Shown: positions 45,523 through 56,633 of the stretch, piece by piece | Layout of the letters: each line of letters opens with the position of its first letter | Numbering within the stretch: the stretch's first letter is position 1 | Assembly (NCBI GenBank): GCA_933207985.1 | Contig: OW240913.1 | Span: forward strand, 353,093,226 to 353,157,225 | Length of the DNA stretch: 64,000 nt | Source: Pelobates cultripes | Taxonomy: Eukaryota > Chordata > Amphibia > Anura > Pelobatidae | Reading direction: 5' to 3' | Notes under the pieces: generated by a model | What the model saw: the letters and a program-made list of their open reading frames with translations, nothing else | Database searches by the model: none | Told to the model about the DNA's origin: nothing | Position numbers and translations under genes: made by a program

Positions 45523-45620
45523 AACTACACGTATTTCCAGACAGATTTGTTGTTTGTGCAAGTCAACTACAGACCGAATCAAGCGTCCAGATAAGTAACA
45601 ATACTGAAGCAGAGAGCCTG
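45523..45620 (+). CDS. Internal exon of unrecognised gene
   Basis: Acceptor CCTCCCTTTGCACAG and donor CTG|GTGAGT are both strong. Bases AA complete a Glu codon with the G from the exon ending at 32823, then LHVFPDRFVVCASQLQTE and SSVQISNNTEAESL, ending in phase 0. The other two frames contain stops. LHVFPDRFVVC is compact and hydrophobic and looks like the end of a folded domain; the rest is Ser/Asn/Glu-rich and likely disordered. I do not recognise the family. A minisatellite begins about 20 bases past the donor. Confidence 0.6.
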
Positions 45621-45639
45621 GTGAGTGTACAGTAATGTT

Positions 45640-46240
45640 GTGCTTCGTGTGCGCAGTTCATTAGCATTTAATGCCAGTGCTAGAGATACTCACATGGTAG
45701 TGTGGGTTGTAGTGTTACTCACATTATAGTATGGGTTGTAGTGTTACTCACACGATAGTATGGATTGTAGTGTTACTCACTTGGTAGTATGGGTTGTAGT
45801 GTTACTCACACTGTAGTATGGATTCGATTGTTACTCACATGGTTGTATGGATGCTAGCATTAAATAATTGTATGGATTTCAGTGTTACTCACATGGTAGT
45901 ATGAGTGCTAGTCTTACACTGTAGTATGAGTGCTAGTATGATGCAGTAGTATGAGCGCTAATATTGTCTGTGACATTGTTATGTTGTAGTGTTGGCAATA
46001 TTGTTATGTTGTTACATTGTAGTGTTAGTGAGCTTGTTACGCTGTGGTGTCATATTGTTACACTGTAGTGTCGATGACGTTGTTACGCTGTAGTGTCGGT
46101 AATGTTGTTACGTTGTAGTGTTGCTGATTTTGTTCTGCTGTAGTGTTGATCGGTGATGTTGTTACGCTGTAGTGTCGATTATGTTTTTAAGCTGTAGTGT
46201 TGGTGATCGTTACACTGTAGTGTCAGTGATAGTGTTGCAT
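45640..46240. repeat. Intronic minisatellite, two unit types
   Basis: 45660-45910 is built of about 29-bp units (GTAGTGTTACTCACATGGTA, GTATGGGTT); 45960-46235 of about 24-30-bp units (TTGTTACGCTGTAGTGTCGG). The units share GTAGTGT and seem to be one array that diverged into two halves. Confidence 0.85.
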
Positions 46241-47156
46241 TACAGCTCACATAATCCTGAACTAGCCATATATACGTACTGATAACAATGTTGAGTTTTA
46301 ATCCTACAAAAGCTACCAATAACAGCCTGATTTGATTTTTACAGCAATGTTACACAAAGTGCCTGGCATAATAGTGAACATGACAAAAAAACAAATGAGG
46401 TTTTGAAATTTATGTGACTAAGGAAGAGAGGACAAATTACATTTAAAAAGAAAGATTTTGCATGCAGACACAAGTTACAGTAGTTCGCACCCGCACACTC
46501 ACCATCATTTCCTATGTGTCATTAGCCATTCTTTCTCTGCTCGCTGACTTTTCAGACAGCGAGTTATGTTTATCTTTTTATTGCAGTTCAAGCAGAGAAG
46601 CGTGTGTTCCCCTTGCGAACCCCCTCCCCTCTAAAAAGATTTAGTTATATCTTATAATAACATATACATTTCAATGTGATTTCTTATTGTACAGAGATTC
46701 TGCAAATGTTGACACATTTTAAATTTAAAAAAAAAACAACATTCTTTCCATTTGTAACTCTGGGTTTGTTGAACATGTTCAATAAAAGGGTTTGTTTTAT
46801 TAAATAGATTTTCTTGTTTGTTTGTAAAGTTTGACACTGTCCAAAACAACTGTGAACTCAATGAACCGCTGTCTAACATTTAACAATTGTTATCTGTACA
46901 ATAATGAAATAAAGGTTCAAAACTAAACGGCTTCTGAGAATGAATAGTTTAAACCCTGGGATTAAATCATATCATGATTCTCAAGTATGTTAATGCATTC
47001 TTCATTGTTTTAGTAAATAATCTAGAGATTCTTATGGGACTAAATGTCTGCAGCCAGAAATGTTTCAGCCTGTAGGAACGGCATAACCAAAAGATAGATA
47101 TATGCTATAATGATGTTGAACTCCAACTCCTATTACCTTCATCAGTGTTTTATTGC
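46241..47156. other. Intron sequence, nothing recognised
   Basis: No supported exon or bordered repeat. Confidence 0.5.
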
Positions 47157-48223
47157 AATAAAAGGGGCATTCCCTAAATCCCCAAAATATATACATCACT
47201 GTTTACTAGATATATCCCAATGAAAAAATACATGCATTTAATTGTGCACTTATGTGTTGGGGGTATATTTACATTTTTTTAAAAAAAGCTTTCAAACGTT
47301 GCAGATCTCTTGTCTGCAGCTTTTGAAAGCCCTCCCCTGCTTACTCAGCTGAGACTCTCTGTGGCTGCCCGGTCACAGACTTCCCACCGCAACTCTGGAC
47401 AATTGCTGCCTCTTCAAACCAGGAAGTAACAGGACCTTTTGCTTGATTGACAGCAATGGGGGGAGTAACTAGGTTAATTTATAAAAGTGTAGATTTCTAC
47501 TTAAACCCGCACTTTTTGTAAAATGAAAGAAAACAAAGATACACCCTTTAACGATCACTATAGGGTCAGGAACACAAACATGTATTCCTGACCCTATAGT
47601 GTTAACACCACCATCTAGCTCCCCTGGGCCCCTCATGCCTCCATAAATATAGTAAAAATCTTACTGTATTCAAGCCTGAAGCTGTAAATCTGCATGCTGT
47701 TAGACTCAAAAAAACAAGCAGTCTGCTGATGTGGTAGCCTGATCCAATCACAGTGCTTCCCCATTAGATTGACTTAGACTGACAAAGAGGCAGATCAGGG
47801 GCAGAGCCAGCGTGATTCAAACACAGCCCTGGCCAATCAGCATCTCCTCATAGAGATGAATTGAATCAATTAATCTCTATGAGGAAAGTTCAGTGTCTGC
47901 ATGCAGAGGAAGGAGATACTGAATCACAGGATGCTCGTGCACAGCAGATCTGAGTGGATGGAGGCATATTATGCCTCCATCAACTCCAAAGTCCCTCTGG
48001 TTCACTCTGAGTGACTGCAACTGGAGGTGTTCCTAGCTTTCAATGTAAACACTGTATTTTCTCAGAAAATACATTGTTTACATGAGAAAGGCTGCAGGGA
48101 GCTATAGTTCTCACCTGAACAACCTCATTAAGCTGAAGTTGATCAGGTGACTTTAATGTCCCTTTAATACAAAAGGCACCTCAACAAGCCAAAATGCTTT
48201 AGGGATCTGGAGTGTCCCTTTAA
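47157..48223 (-). mobile_element. T2-like MITE, subfamily B, split by a T2-like A element
   Basis: Left part 47157-47551 (AAAAGGGGCATTCCC, CGGTCACAGACTTCCCACC, CCAGGAAGTAACAGGACC, GCACTTTTTGTAAAATG) and right part 48168-48223 (AGCCAAAATGCTTTAGGGAT, CTGGAGTGTCCCTTTAA) together follow the intact copy at 31589. The break is exactly at TTTAA, the insertion point of the inner element. Confidence 0.75.
47548..48167 (+). mobile_element. T2-like MITE, subfamily A, inserted in subfamily B
   Basis: TTAACGATCACTATAGGGTC, CAGGAACACAAACATG / ATTCCTGACCCTATAG hairpin, ATAAATATAGTAAAAATC, right end GACTTTAATGTCCCTTTAA. TTAA at both edges is the target duplication. This copy supplies the uninterrupted CCCTATAGTGTTAACACC that the Tc1-like element at 61290 disrupts in its sister copy. 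Confidence 0.85.
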
Positions 48224-48518
48224 TGGATACATTTATTTTAAATATTAGCATCAGATGTGCCTTCCCCTACCATAATGTTTACAATACAGCTGCCCACTTT
48301 CAAAATGGCCACTGTGGAACACTTTTTGACGCCGAATTGACTACTATGCAAACACAGGATAAACCATCTGAATCGTATGTCGCTTATGTCATCACCTTTA
48401 TTTATAGTGCATACTGTATGTTTTCCCTGAAAAATAAAAACCTGAGTTTAATTCCAAAGATTTATTTTGTTCTGGAACACTTGTGGTTGGTTTTCTTGAA
48501 GATATGTAACTGTATCAG

Positions 48519-48593
48519 TCCTTACGGGACTCCATGATCATTGCAAACCGTATAAATGGCTGGATGCCACAGAAGAACACTGAAACAACAGAG
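48519..48593 (+). CDS. Internal exon of unrecognised gene
   Basis: Acceptor GATATGTAACTGTATCAG is moderate (short pyrimidine tract) and donor GAG|GTACGG is acceptable. Frame: SLRDSMIIANRINGWMPQKN then TETTE, 25 whole codons, phase 0 in and out, in keeping with its neighbours at 45620 and 55222. The frame stays open for another 45 codons past the donor (to TGA at about 48731), so an extended or retained form is possible. Of the five exons this has the weakest splice sites. Confidence 0.48.
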
Positions 48594-51500
48594 GTACGGA
48601 ATTACAGCAGAAATCCTTGGCCGTGGGTGGATGTGGACCTCAGGGAGACTGATCGTTTTTCTCTGCTGTTTGCATGCTGCCGTAAGGCCCAGGCTTTAAA
48701 CCACACTCATCCTCCCAATTCTCAAGGTTGAACTCGCTTGGGAAGCTGAAGTACGCCCGGAAGAGAGGGCGGATGAACAGAAAGCATGACCACCCAAAAG
48801 CATCGGACAGCGATGGCAGAGGAATATATTCACGTTCCCTGTGAGACCCATCTGTCTTCAGAAAAAGAAGAAAGTGCAGTTATTATAAGATGGAGAAAAA
48901 AAAATGTAAGAAACATAAAATATAGAGTTAATAAAAACATGAAAACCAGCGTTTCGTGCTGTAATGCTGTATTGTTTTGTTTTTCTCTTTTGTATGTTCC
49001 TCTACACCAGACTCTTCCTAGTGTCAGTGTGTTTTCCTGTAAAATAAAATAGGAAGCCTATTTTATTTCCCAAACACAAAGTGTTATGAATCATTGCTCT
49101 ATGTATTAATGGTTTGGGGTTTATTTGTTTATTTGTTTTGTTTTTTTTGTTTTTTGCAGCAACAAAAATCTATAACTAAAAAAAGATCAGTTGTAAATAT
49201 TTGCTGCTTGTAGGTAGCATCATGAAATAAGGGTGATAGTTTAATTTTTTTCTTGCGATATTCAATTAAACATGGAGTAATGGAATCACCAGCATAGAGC
49301 TAACTAATAACATGCATTACTTTTGTTTTACATAACTGAATGTATGTTCGCTTGGTAAAATGCTACGATATATGGAGGGCTGTCAAGGGACACTTTATAA
49401 GAGTGGCTCACAGGCTTTTTACACCACTCAGAAATGCCTTGCTATCAGTGATACATTCTCTTCTCGCTTAATCTTATTTCCCTAAGGGATGTCAGGGCCA
49501 TAACCCTTCCCAAGATCACATTTTGGAGTCAGAATCATGAAATAGCCCTTATAGTAGTGTGAACGCAAATCGTCTAATGAGACTTGACAGTTCAAGGGCT
49601 GGAAAAGCATGCTAATCTGCAGTGCCCACCCAGCCTTTACGCAAGTGTAAATACGCCAAGCAATGTGCTTTTCATTTTCAAGGAGGGTGAGACAACCTTT
49701 ATCCCCCTTTTTTTTTTTTTTTTGCTTGTTTTGGTATTTAACTCTTTCTGTTGCACAGACACAAGAAGAGCATTCCTTGCCCAAAGTTGAACGAAAAGGG
49801 TTAAAGAGAATATCCCTTGCCGCTCTCCAACTATGTAACATAAGACATTAAGAAAGCTATAGATAGGCAAAGAAAATTTATGTTTTTGTCTCCAATGGAC
49901 AGTTAAGCAATGCTCCCAGAAGTGCTAGACAAATGTCGATAAAGGCGTTGAAATGTAGAGCGTCCAGCGTGTCCCATGAAGAAGCCTTAGTAATTGAGCT
50001 AGATGCAGGGCTCACTGTTTTTATTTATGTCTGTTTCTGAATTCTGTTGTAAGCTTTGGAAGCCTTTAGGGAGTTTACATCACTTCGCATAGCAGAAGGC
50101 TTGCTGGTTCCCACAGAGTCGTTCAAAGACTGACTCATGGTCTGTGTTAATTGTTTAGCTCTCAAAATACAGCACTTTTAAGGGTGTGGCTCATGGAGGA
50201 AAGTCTACTCTACTTATAGGACATGTTCAGAAATGTTTCGCACATAAATCATGTTTTGTTCGACTTAAAAAAAAAAAAAAAAAAATTATTATCTTAAGTT
50301 AAAGCCAAAAATGCCACCTTGCTTGTTCGCTTTCTTGTGTCCTTGTTGTTTGTTTGTGTTGCTCCATGAACTGTATTGTGATTATGGAAGTATTGACCAA
50401 AACAACGTGATAATGGAACACATTGTGATACATATTGATGTCATGGCAAGGCGCGATGCTTGTAAGACGTTCAGAGTGAACCCTTCACCATTCCTAAGGG
50501 ACAAAGCTGGTCCAACATAGTCAGGAACTGGGCTTACAGAGCCAATGCAGTTTATTCAAATAAAAAGAAACTTTATTAAACCTAACAGAGGAAAAAGTCC
50601 CCATTACGGATGCTAGTTTTTGTATCTTATCTGAAACTTAATATGAAAGTATCCCATTTTTCAAGGATTAACCAAAATGCATCTCTCACATTTTTGTCGA
50701 GCCACAAGTCCCATTATCCTCAGCCATGTAGTAGCTGTCCAACAACCACCAGCATTGCACAACAGCTGGAGAGGCTCAGGGTGGCTTAATCTTACTTTAA
50801 AGCATTCTCTAATCTTAATGAGGTCGGCTTTCTGCTTGCAAGCCCTTCCTCGAGAGTTCTCCATCAGCCTGTCAAACAATCTAACATAGAGTATACATTT
50901 CCTGATATAACCGGGTTATGTAGCAGCCTTATCGCTGTCATTAATCTGCGAACGTCTGGCTTTTTTATTGTAGTGTATAGAAATTGATGTCAAGTTTCTG
51001 CATTGGCTGAATTGTTTTAAACATGTTTTTGTGATGGCGCTTTATGTAATTTTGATCAAGACAAGGATTGCAAAGCTGTTCGCCATAGATTTGTACATCC
51101 GTATGTGATACAGTTTAATTTGCTGCTGTGATTGTATATGTAAATGTGCATTGCTCCATTGTGAATCATTTACTGTTAAGGTTTCTGTACTTATATAACA
51201 ATAATAGAACGGAATCCTAAACCACACATTGTCCGGCCAGGCTCCGTACCTCTCGTCCAGTGTAGAGGCTCTGTATGGCCTCTACCAGTACACTGGAAAA
51301 AGAAAGAATGTGTATTGGTGGAGTAGGTCTGAGTTGCTCTGAACAAAGTTAAAATCTATTATTTTAGGCTATCGGAGCTCAGCGATACACACAGATTCTA
51401 TACATTCAATTTATTCAGGGTAAAACCCACACCTTAAAAACAACTCAATTGTTTTATTATAAAGTGAACCAACTTTAAATTAGAATAAATGCAATATATG

Positions 51501-51702
51501 TATTTCTGTAATTTTAATGAATTCTGATTGTCACCCCCTTAAGAGATTATTCATATAAATTCAGTCCTATTGCATTGTTAGAATGATATTGCATATGTGA
51601 GTGTGTGTGTGTGTGTGTGTAGGTATATTTAAAATTAATTATGATGTCATATGTGTATACATTTTAACCACCTTCATTTTTCCTCCCTTTTTAATGTTAG
51701 CA
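48594..51702. other. Intron sequence with protein-like stretch at the start
   Basis: 48594-48840 carries two further open readings (RNPWPWVDVDLRETDRFSLL in the exon frame, and LGKLKYARKRGRMNRKHDHP in another) that look more protein-like than average. Beyond that, long A/T runs (49711, 50270) and no supported feature. Confidence 0.4.
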
Positions 51703-51933
51703 TTAAAGGGACACTCCAGGCACCATAACAACTTAATAGAAATTAAGTTGGTAGGATGCACAGAAATACCAGAAGGCGGCAAATCGTTAATGACTGGATG
51801 AACCCCCCAAGTCTGCAAGCTAGTGCCTGTTCAATCCGTCCTTGCATTTCTGCACAATGTCCAAGGCTTCGATCAGGAAGCCTAAGTCCGGACGCCAGCT
51901 AAAGTTGTTTTGGTGCTCGGAGAGGTTCTTTAA
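51703..51933 (+). mobile_element. T2-like MITE, subfamily E
   Basis: TTAAAGGGACACTCCAGGCA, CATAACAACTTAATAGAAA / TTAAGTTGG hairpin, right end TTTTGGTGCTCGGAGAGG and TTCTTTAA. TTAA at both edges. Confidence 0.82.
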
Positions 51934-53439
51934 TAATTTTTTCTTTTATTTCCACTGTTTAATATTACCCCAAAAAAGTATGTTTGCAGAGAATCATCGG
52001 CAATAAATTTTTCATGTGTTATGAGTTATGAAAATCGCGAAACACAATCTTGCTGACCATATGCACTTCAAAGTAGAAATACCTGGCAAATAAGCATGGA
52101 ATGCCTTCCTCTTGCCAATCCTAAGTAAACCACAAGTAGGAGCCGCGATCATTTATCCCACTTAAAGATGAAGAGCATAAAGGCTCTGCTAGCTTGTAAA
52201 CACCATTATATTCAGCTTTCGGAGAGAGCAAATGATACCTAGTTATTGTCTGCTTTCTCTCTCTCAAAAACGTCATATAACCCAGATGTTAATGATATAA
52301 TGAATATTAGGTCAAGGCCAAAAAGACTGACCGGGTGATATATTATTCTGGAGCTAGCAATTGCTAGTGTTACCATTTTGAAAATGAGAGATCGAAATAA
52401 TTTATTTCGAAAAGCCCCGGGGGCTTATAATGATTATTTAACTTTTTTTTTTAATGTAAACAACTACGTGAAGCAATCTAATAAAATGATTGCACCATAA
52501 AAGCTGAGTATTTAGCCAGCAATTGTCTGTTTTAGGAAGAAATGAGACAGAGAATAGATTTTTTTTTCTTTCAGCGTTGAGCTCATGTTAAACAAAACCT
52601 CTCCAGTAAATGCTTGTTTCTTAGCATGGACAATATAAAAAAAAAATCTCCTGTGGTCGACAAATAGAGTATAGCCAAAACCCACAAACCAGGCTCATCA
52701 AAATGTTGGCCTTAACAGTTTTAACTCTTATATCTCCAGGAGCGCACATAATCTTTCATAACAACGTTAAATGTGTGAATTCAGCAAAATAGTAAACGGA
52801 CAAAATAAACACAAAATTGTGTTTGTGCTTCCTCTGAATAAGAGGGGCCCAGACTCACCCCCCACACCTTCCCAGCTCCCATAATTTAACATTTTTGACA
52901 TTGTAGTAAAAGTAAGTAACTGGGAATTGAGGTTTAACACTTCTGATCTAAAGGATGTAGTTTGTAATGCTATTGAGAATAACATAATAAGTACAATATT
53001 TCACCCATCTAGTCTTTCCATTGACCAATGTACCTGCTGCACAATACTTTGATTTTATTTTATTGTTTTGTATTTTGTATTCTATATCCTTTATACAGCT
53101 TCCATTTTCCATCGTCTTTGGATGAATAACTTTCTGCAACATAATTTCTGCCATGTTTATTGTTATTGTATTTGCGTGTGTATGTGTTTGTCTGTATATA
53201 TATTATATTAGTTTACATACAGCATAATTTGCATGTGTTAAACTATCATTTAGCACATTATCAAAAAATATATATGAGGACTGCAACTCACAGTGTACTA
53301 GCAGACTAAGGACTTTTCTAACTATAAACATGCAGTTGCATATCCTGCTTCAGCAGCCAATAGGAACAGCTGAGAAGTTCATATAAAAGACACCATTTAG
53401 AAAAAAAATCTAAATTAATAAACATAAAATTGGGGCCTG
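51934..53439. other. Intron sequence, nothing recognised
   Basis: AT-rich, no supported exon. Short minus-strand frames at 52767-53154 have no motif. Confidence 0.5.
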
Positions 53440-54440
53440 ACACCCAAGATGCCAGACGTGTCTGACAAGAGCTCCGGCGATACAAAACCTTAAAAGCAGT
53501 CAAAAGCACAAAAAAGACAGCCCCGGAAAGCTCAGATCTTGCAAGAAATCACGCCATCCGGACCTGCGGCCTAAAGAGTTTACCACTATATCTGTTGGGA
53601 GAGGCGGACGGTCTCCCGACGATGGATGCACAGCTCAAGGCTAATTCCACATAGGCCCAGGACCACCCCCGTTCCCCTCTGGACCGGTGGGGGATATCCC
53701 GGTCCATGCTGGGGAATGTTACCTACCTGACACATCCAGGTCTCAACTACTGCCTGCTATGCAACCAAGAGGCGAATCCAAGATGGCCACCATGCAGCAA
53801 CAAACCCTGAGACAAGTGGACCCAGAAGCACAGACCTGGAGAGAATCATTTACAGCAAAATTTTACTAGATATGCCAAGAATTTTGGAAGCGGATAGAAA
53901 GCCGATCAAGGGTACCTACCCCGCCTGCCCCACAGAAGACGCCTGACACCGCACTGGCCGAGTAGATTCTGTGATCTCCCCTGCTGGCCTCGGCCATTGG
54001 ACATCTTGGCCCACCGGGCATTTGCCCGGTGTGCCCGATGGCCAGTCCGGGCCTCTCTGTAGCACATATGGAACCTCTCTGTTAAGACTTCTGTGTCAAA
54101 GTACACTGCTTACACTTGTTAGTACAACTTGCGCTCTTAGGCAGTACCTGTTTAACCATAACTACTTTACGTCCACATTGACACCAGTACATGTCTCAGA
54201 TTAATCCGCTAATGACTATCATCGACATGCATAACAATCATCTTGTTTTCTTTTTCTTATATACACTGAGCAATGTTTCTTACAAGCATGTTACTTATAC
54301 ACATTGTGCAGTCTATACGCAAGCCATATTAATGTTTACTTTGAGTTGCTAGTATTTGCTACCTGTGGCACTACCGGCATGCATGTACCATTTAATGCAC
54401 ATCAAATATAAAGAATTGGAAAAAAATTATATAAAATCTT
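53440..54440 (+). mobile_element. L1-type element, ORF1 remnant joined to 3' end
   Basis: A start near 53452 (MPDVSDKSSGDTKP, then stop) continues in other frames with RQPRKAQILQEITP-like and SLPLYLLGEADGLPTMDAQL-like peptides, then MATMQQQTLRQVDPEAQTWR at 53768. These are the Lys-rich N-terminus and coiled-coil approach of an L1 ORF1. By 53900 the sequence turns into 3' untranslated material, ending with a TATAAAGAA signal and A run near 54415-54427. No ORF2 is present. A GGCATTTGCCCGGTGTGCCC segment at 54017 is a known frog repeat motif. Confidence 0.5.
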
Positions 54441-55221
54441 CAACAATCATCATCTACTCCTAATGCACGGTTCATACAACGTGTGAGATTAATGAGATAA
54501 GATGCACAATCCAAAATGTGCAATCGTTTCGGGATGTGTGGTCTTTGTGACATTGGCCATGATGTCTTAAAATTTAATTGAAGGTCTAATTGCTTCTTTT
54601 GAAAAGAAACAAAGCTTATTTCACTATTAAGAAGTCCTGTGAGTGCGCCAAAGTAAACTGTTACATGAATTACGGATGGTCAGCACCAAGGCAAGGATCT
54701 TATTATTATTTATTCCTGTATCAGATATACAACACTAAACTATCTACACATGATGCACTGTACTAAGCCGCATGCATTATATGTGGGTGAGCAGTTGCAC
54801 ACATAAGTATATGCGGTAACAATTTTTGTAGCTTCAGACAGGGAGCTCCTGAAGGAATGACATTGAAAAATCAGAACTGTGCAAGTGCTAATGAACAGTG
54901 AATTCTTGAGAACTAAAAACAGAATATGCTAAGTTTAGTGTGTTGTGACCTAAATCTTGCAAATTCATCTGTCAGGTTGCAAAGTTTATTGTTTAGCAAG
55001 TAAATCCTTAGATCAATGCATTTGCGAGCCATTTCAATAAATGAATGGGGAGCACGTTTAAATTGGATACTCCCATTTTGCTTGACAGAGTCCCTTTAAG
55101 ATTATAAAAGGAAACATCTGTACGTGTTGGACAACAGAACGGTCATCTTGATAATGCAGTTTCCTGGGCCTGTTTCAAATGCAATGTCTTGTTTTATTAC
55201 TATTTTCTTTGGGTTTTATAG

Positions 55222-55331
55222 AGCAAGAATTGTTCCAGCGGAACGTCACATTATTTTACTGAACGCCGAGGAAATGAAACAAGCAGCGTATCCTCCATTA
55301 CCCCGAAAAAGCAAGTGGCACTGAAAAACAT
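55222..55331 (+). CDS. Internal exon of unrecognised gene
   Basis: Acceptor TATTTTCTTTGGGTTTTATAG is strong; donor AAAAACAT|GTACGT is good. Frame: SKNCSSGTSHYFTERRGNET then SSVSSITPKKQVALKN, entering in phase 0 and leaving with two bases (AT). The next exon supplies the single base needed. The peptide is Ser/Thr/Lys-rich without a known motif and probably disordered. An overlapping frame (RIVPAERHIILLNAEEMK) is also open but its phases do not fit the neighbours. Confidence 0.6.
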
Positions 55332-55904
55332 GTACGTTGCTCCCTGTGGGAATTGGGAGGGTAGAACTTTTTATCATTTATTCTAATGTAGTTTAATAAG
55401 ACTTCGCCAGATGAATTCACACGTTTATACGTATTGTCCCACAATAGGAAAGAACTCCAAAATATTTTTAATGTCACAATTTGTCCTTTTTTCCTAAATT
55501 GCTCGTTGGCTAAAAAAATGCCATTTTGGAGAGTTACATTTCTTACGTTGGCTATTTTAGTGTCATATGTTGTTTTTTTAATGTAATTTATTATAGAGTT
55601 TAATTCATAATTTAAGTTACTATGATGAATATCAAATTACGTTATGGTAAAAAAGCCTTTTTTAATTGGACTTTGCCTCTAAAGATTTATTCTTAATTTC
55701 TACATACACTGCAAAATGATGGCACTGGTTGAAAATATATTTAGTGTCTTGGGATGCATTCTTAAAAAATCTATTTGTTCTATATTTTATTTAACATCTA
55801 CTGAAATGTGAAACTAGTGCAGTACTGACCCAAACATCTGTAACAAATTTAGAAAGTACAAAGTGAACTTCTTCACGGTCGAGTAACTATGCGAGTGTTT
55901 ACTG

Positions 55905-56055
55905 CATAAATAGAGAGATAGATATACATACAGACAGATATAGATAGATAGACAGAGAGAGATGCATGGATAGGAAGAGAAATAGATAGATTCTTAGATA
56001 ATGAGAGAGAATGATACTATATAAAGATACATACATAGATAGATAAGATATATTA
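55905..56055. repeat. Degenerate GATA/GACA microsatellite
   Basis: Interrupted GATA, GACA and GAGA repeats (AGATATAGATAGATAGACAG). Confidence 0.8.
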
Positions 56056-56063
56056 TAAATACT

Positions 56064-56381
56064 TTAAGCTTATCCTACACTATAGCGTTGTGAATACAAA
56101 TCCTTTTCCATTGCCGATGCTCCCTCCCCCCAAGTCATCGAGAAGGCATGGCCTCTTCTGGCGATTATTGCGGACCTGACGCACACGATGCTTGTGCATC
56201 CAAGCTTCCCGATAGGAAATCGTTGTTTTCAGGAAGACAGCCACTAGAGTTGGATTTAACCCTGCAATGTTAATATTGCAGTTATTCCAAACTCCTTTTC
56301 TTTTTTTTACAGGACAGAGTCATTATTCCCAGACCATTTAATTTAGATGAAGTGGTCCAGATGCCTTCAATGTCCTTTTAA
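56064..56381 (+). mobile_element. T2-like MITE, subfamily C, worn
   Basis: TTAAGCTTATCCTACACTAT start, GACAGCCACTAGAGTTGGAT interior, GATGAAGTGGTCCAGATGCC and TGTCCTTTTAA end, on TTAA edges. It ends three bases before the hAT MITE at 56384 and lies in the last intron. Confidence 0.65.
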
Positions 56382-56383
56382 GA

Positions 56384-56508
56384 CAGGGATAGGCAACTTT
56401 TGGCACTTCAGATGTTGTGGACTACATCTCCCATAATGCTGGCAAAGCCTCGTGGGAGATGTAGTCCACAACATCTGGAGTGTGGAAGGTTTCCTACCAG
56501 TGCTTTAA
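56384..56508. mobile_element. hAT-type palindromic MITE
   Basis: CAGGGATAGGCAACTTTTGG start and the arms CAGATGTTGTGGACTACATC / GATGTAGTCCACAACATCTG, a perfect 20-bp inverted pair around CTCCCATAATGCTGGC. A relative is at 59630. Confidence 0.75.
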
Positions 56509-56633
56509 GATGATTTATGTGTACCAGTTTATCTGCACTGTTATGAAGAATTTTGTTTATTAAAGTTACAATTAATTAAATCAATGGTAAGAAGAGTGAT
56601 CTGTACCATAACATTTAAACTTTGAAATTACAG

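Noticed and set aside
55124..55324. 66-codon frame through the fourth exon (RIVPAERHIILLNAEEMK)
   Set aside because: It is open upstream into the intron and its phase does not fit neighbouring exons; the overlapping frame does.
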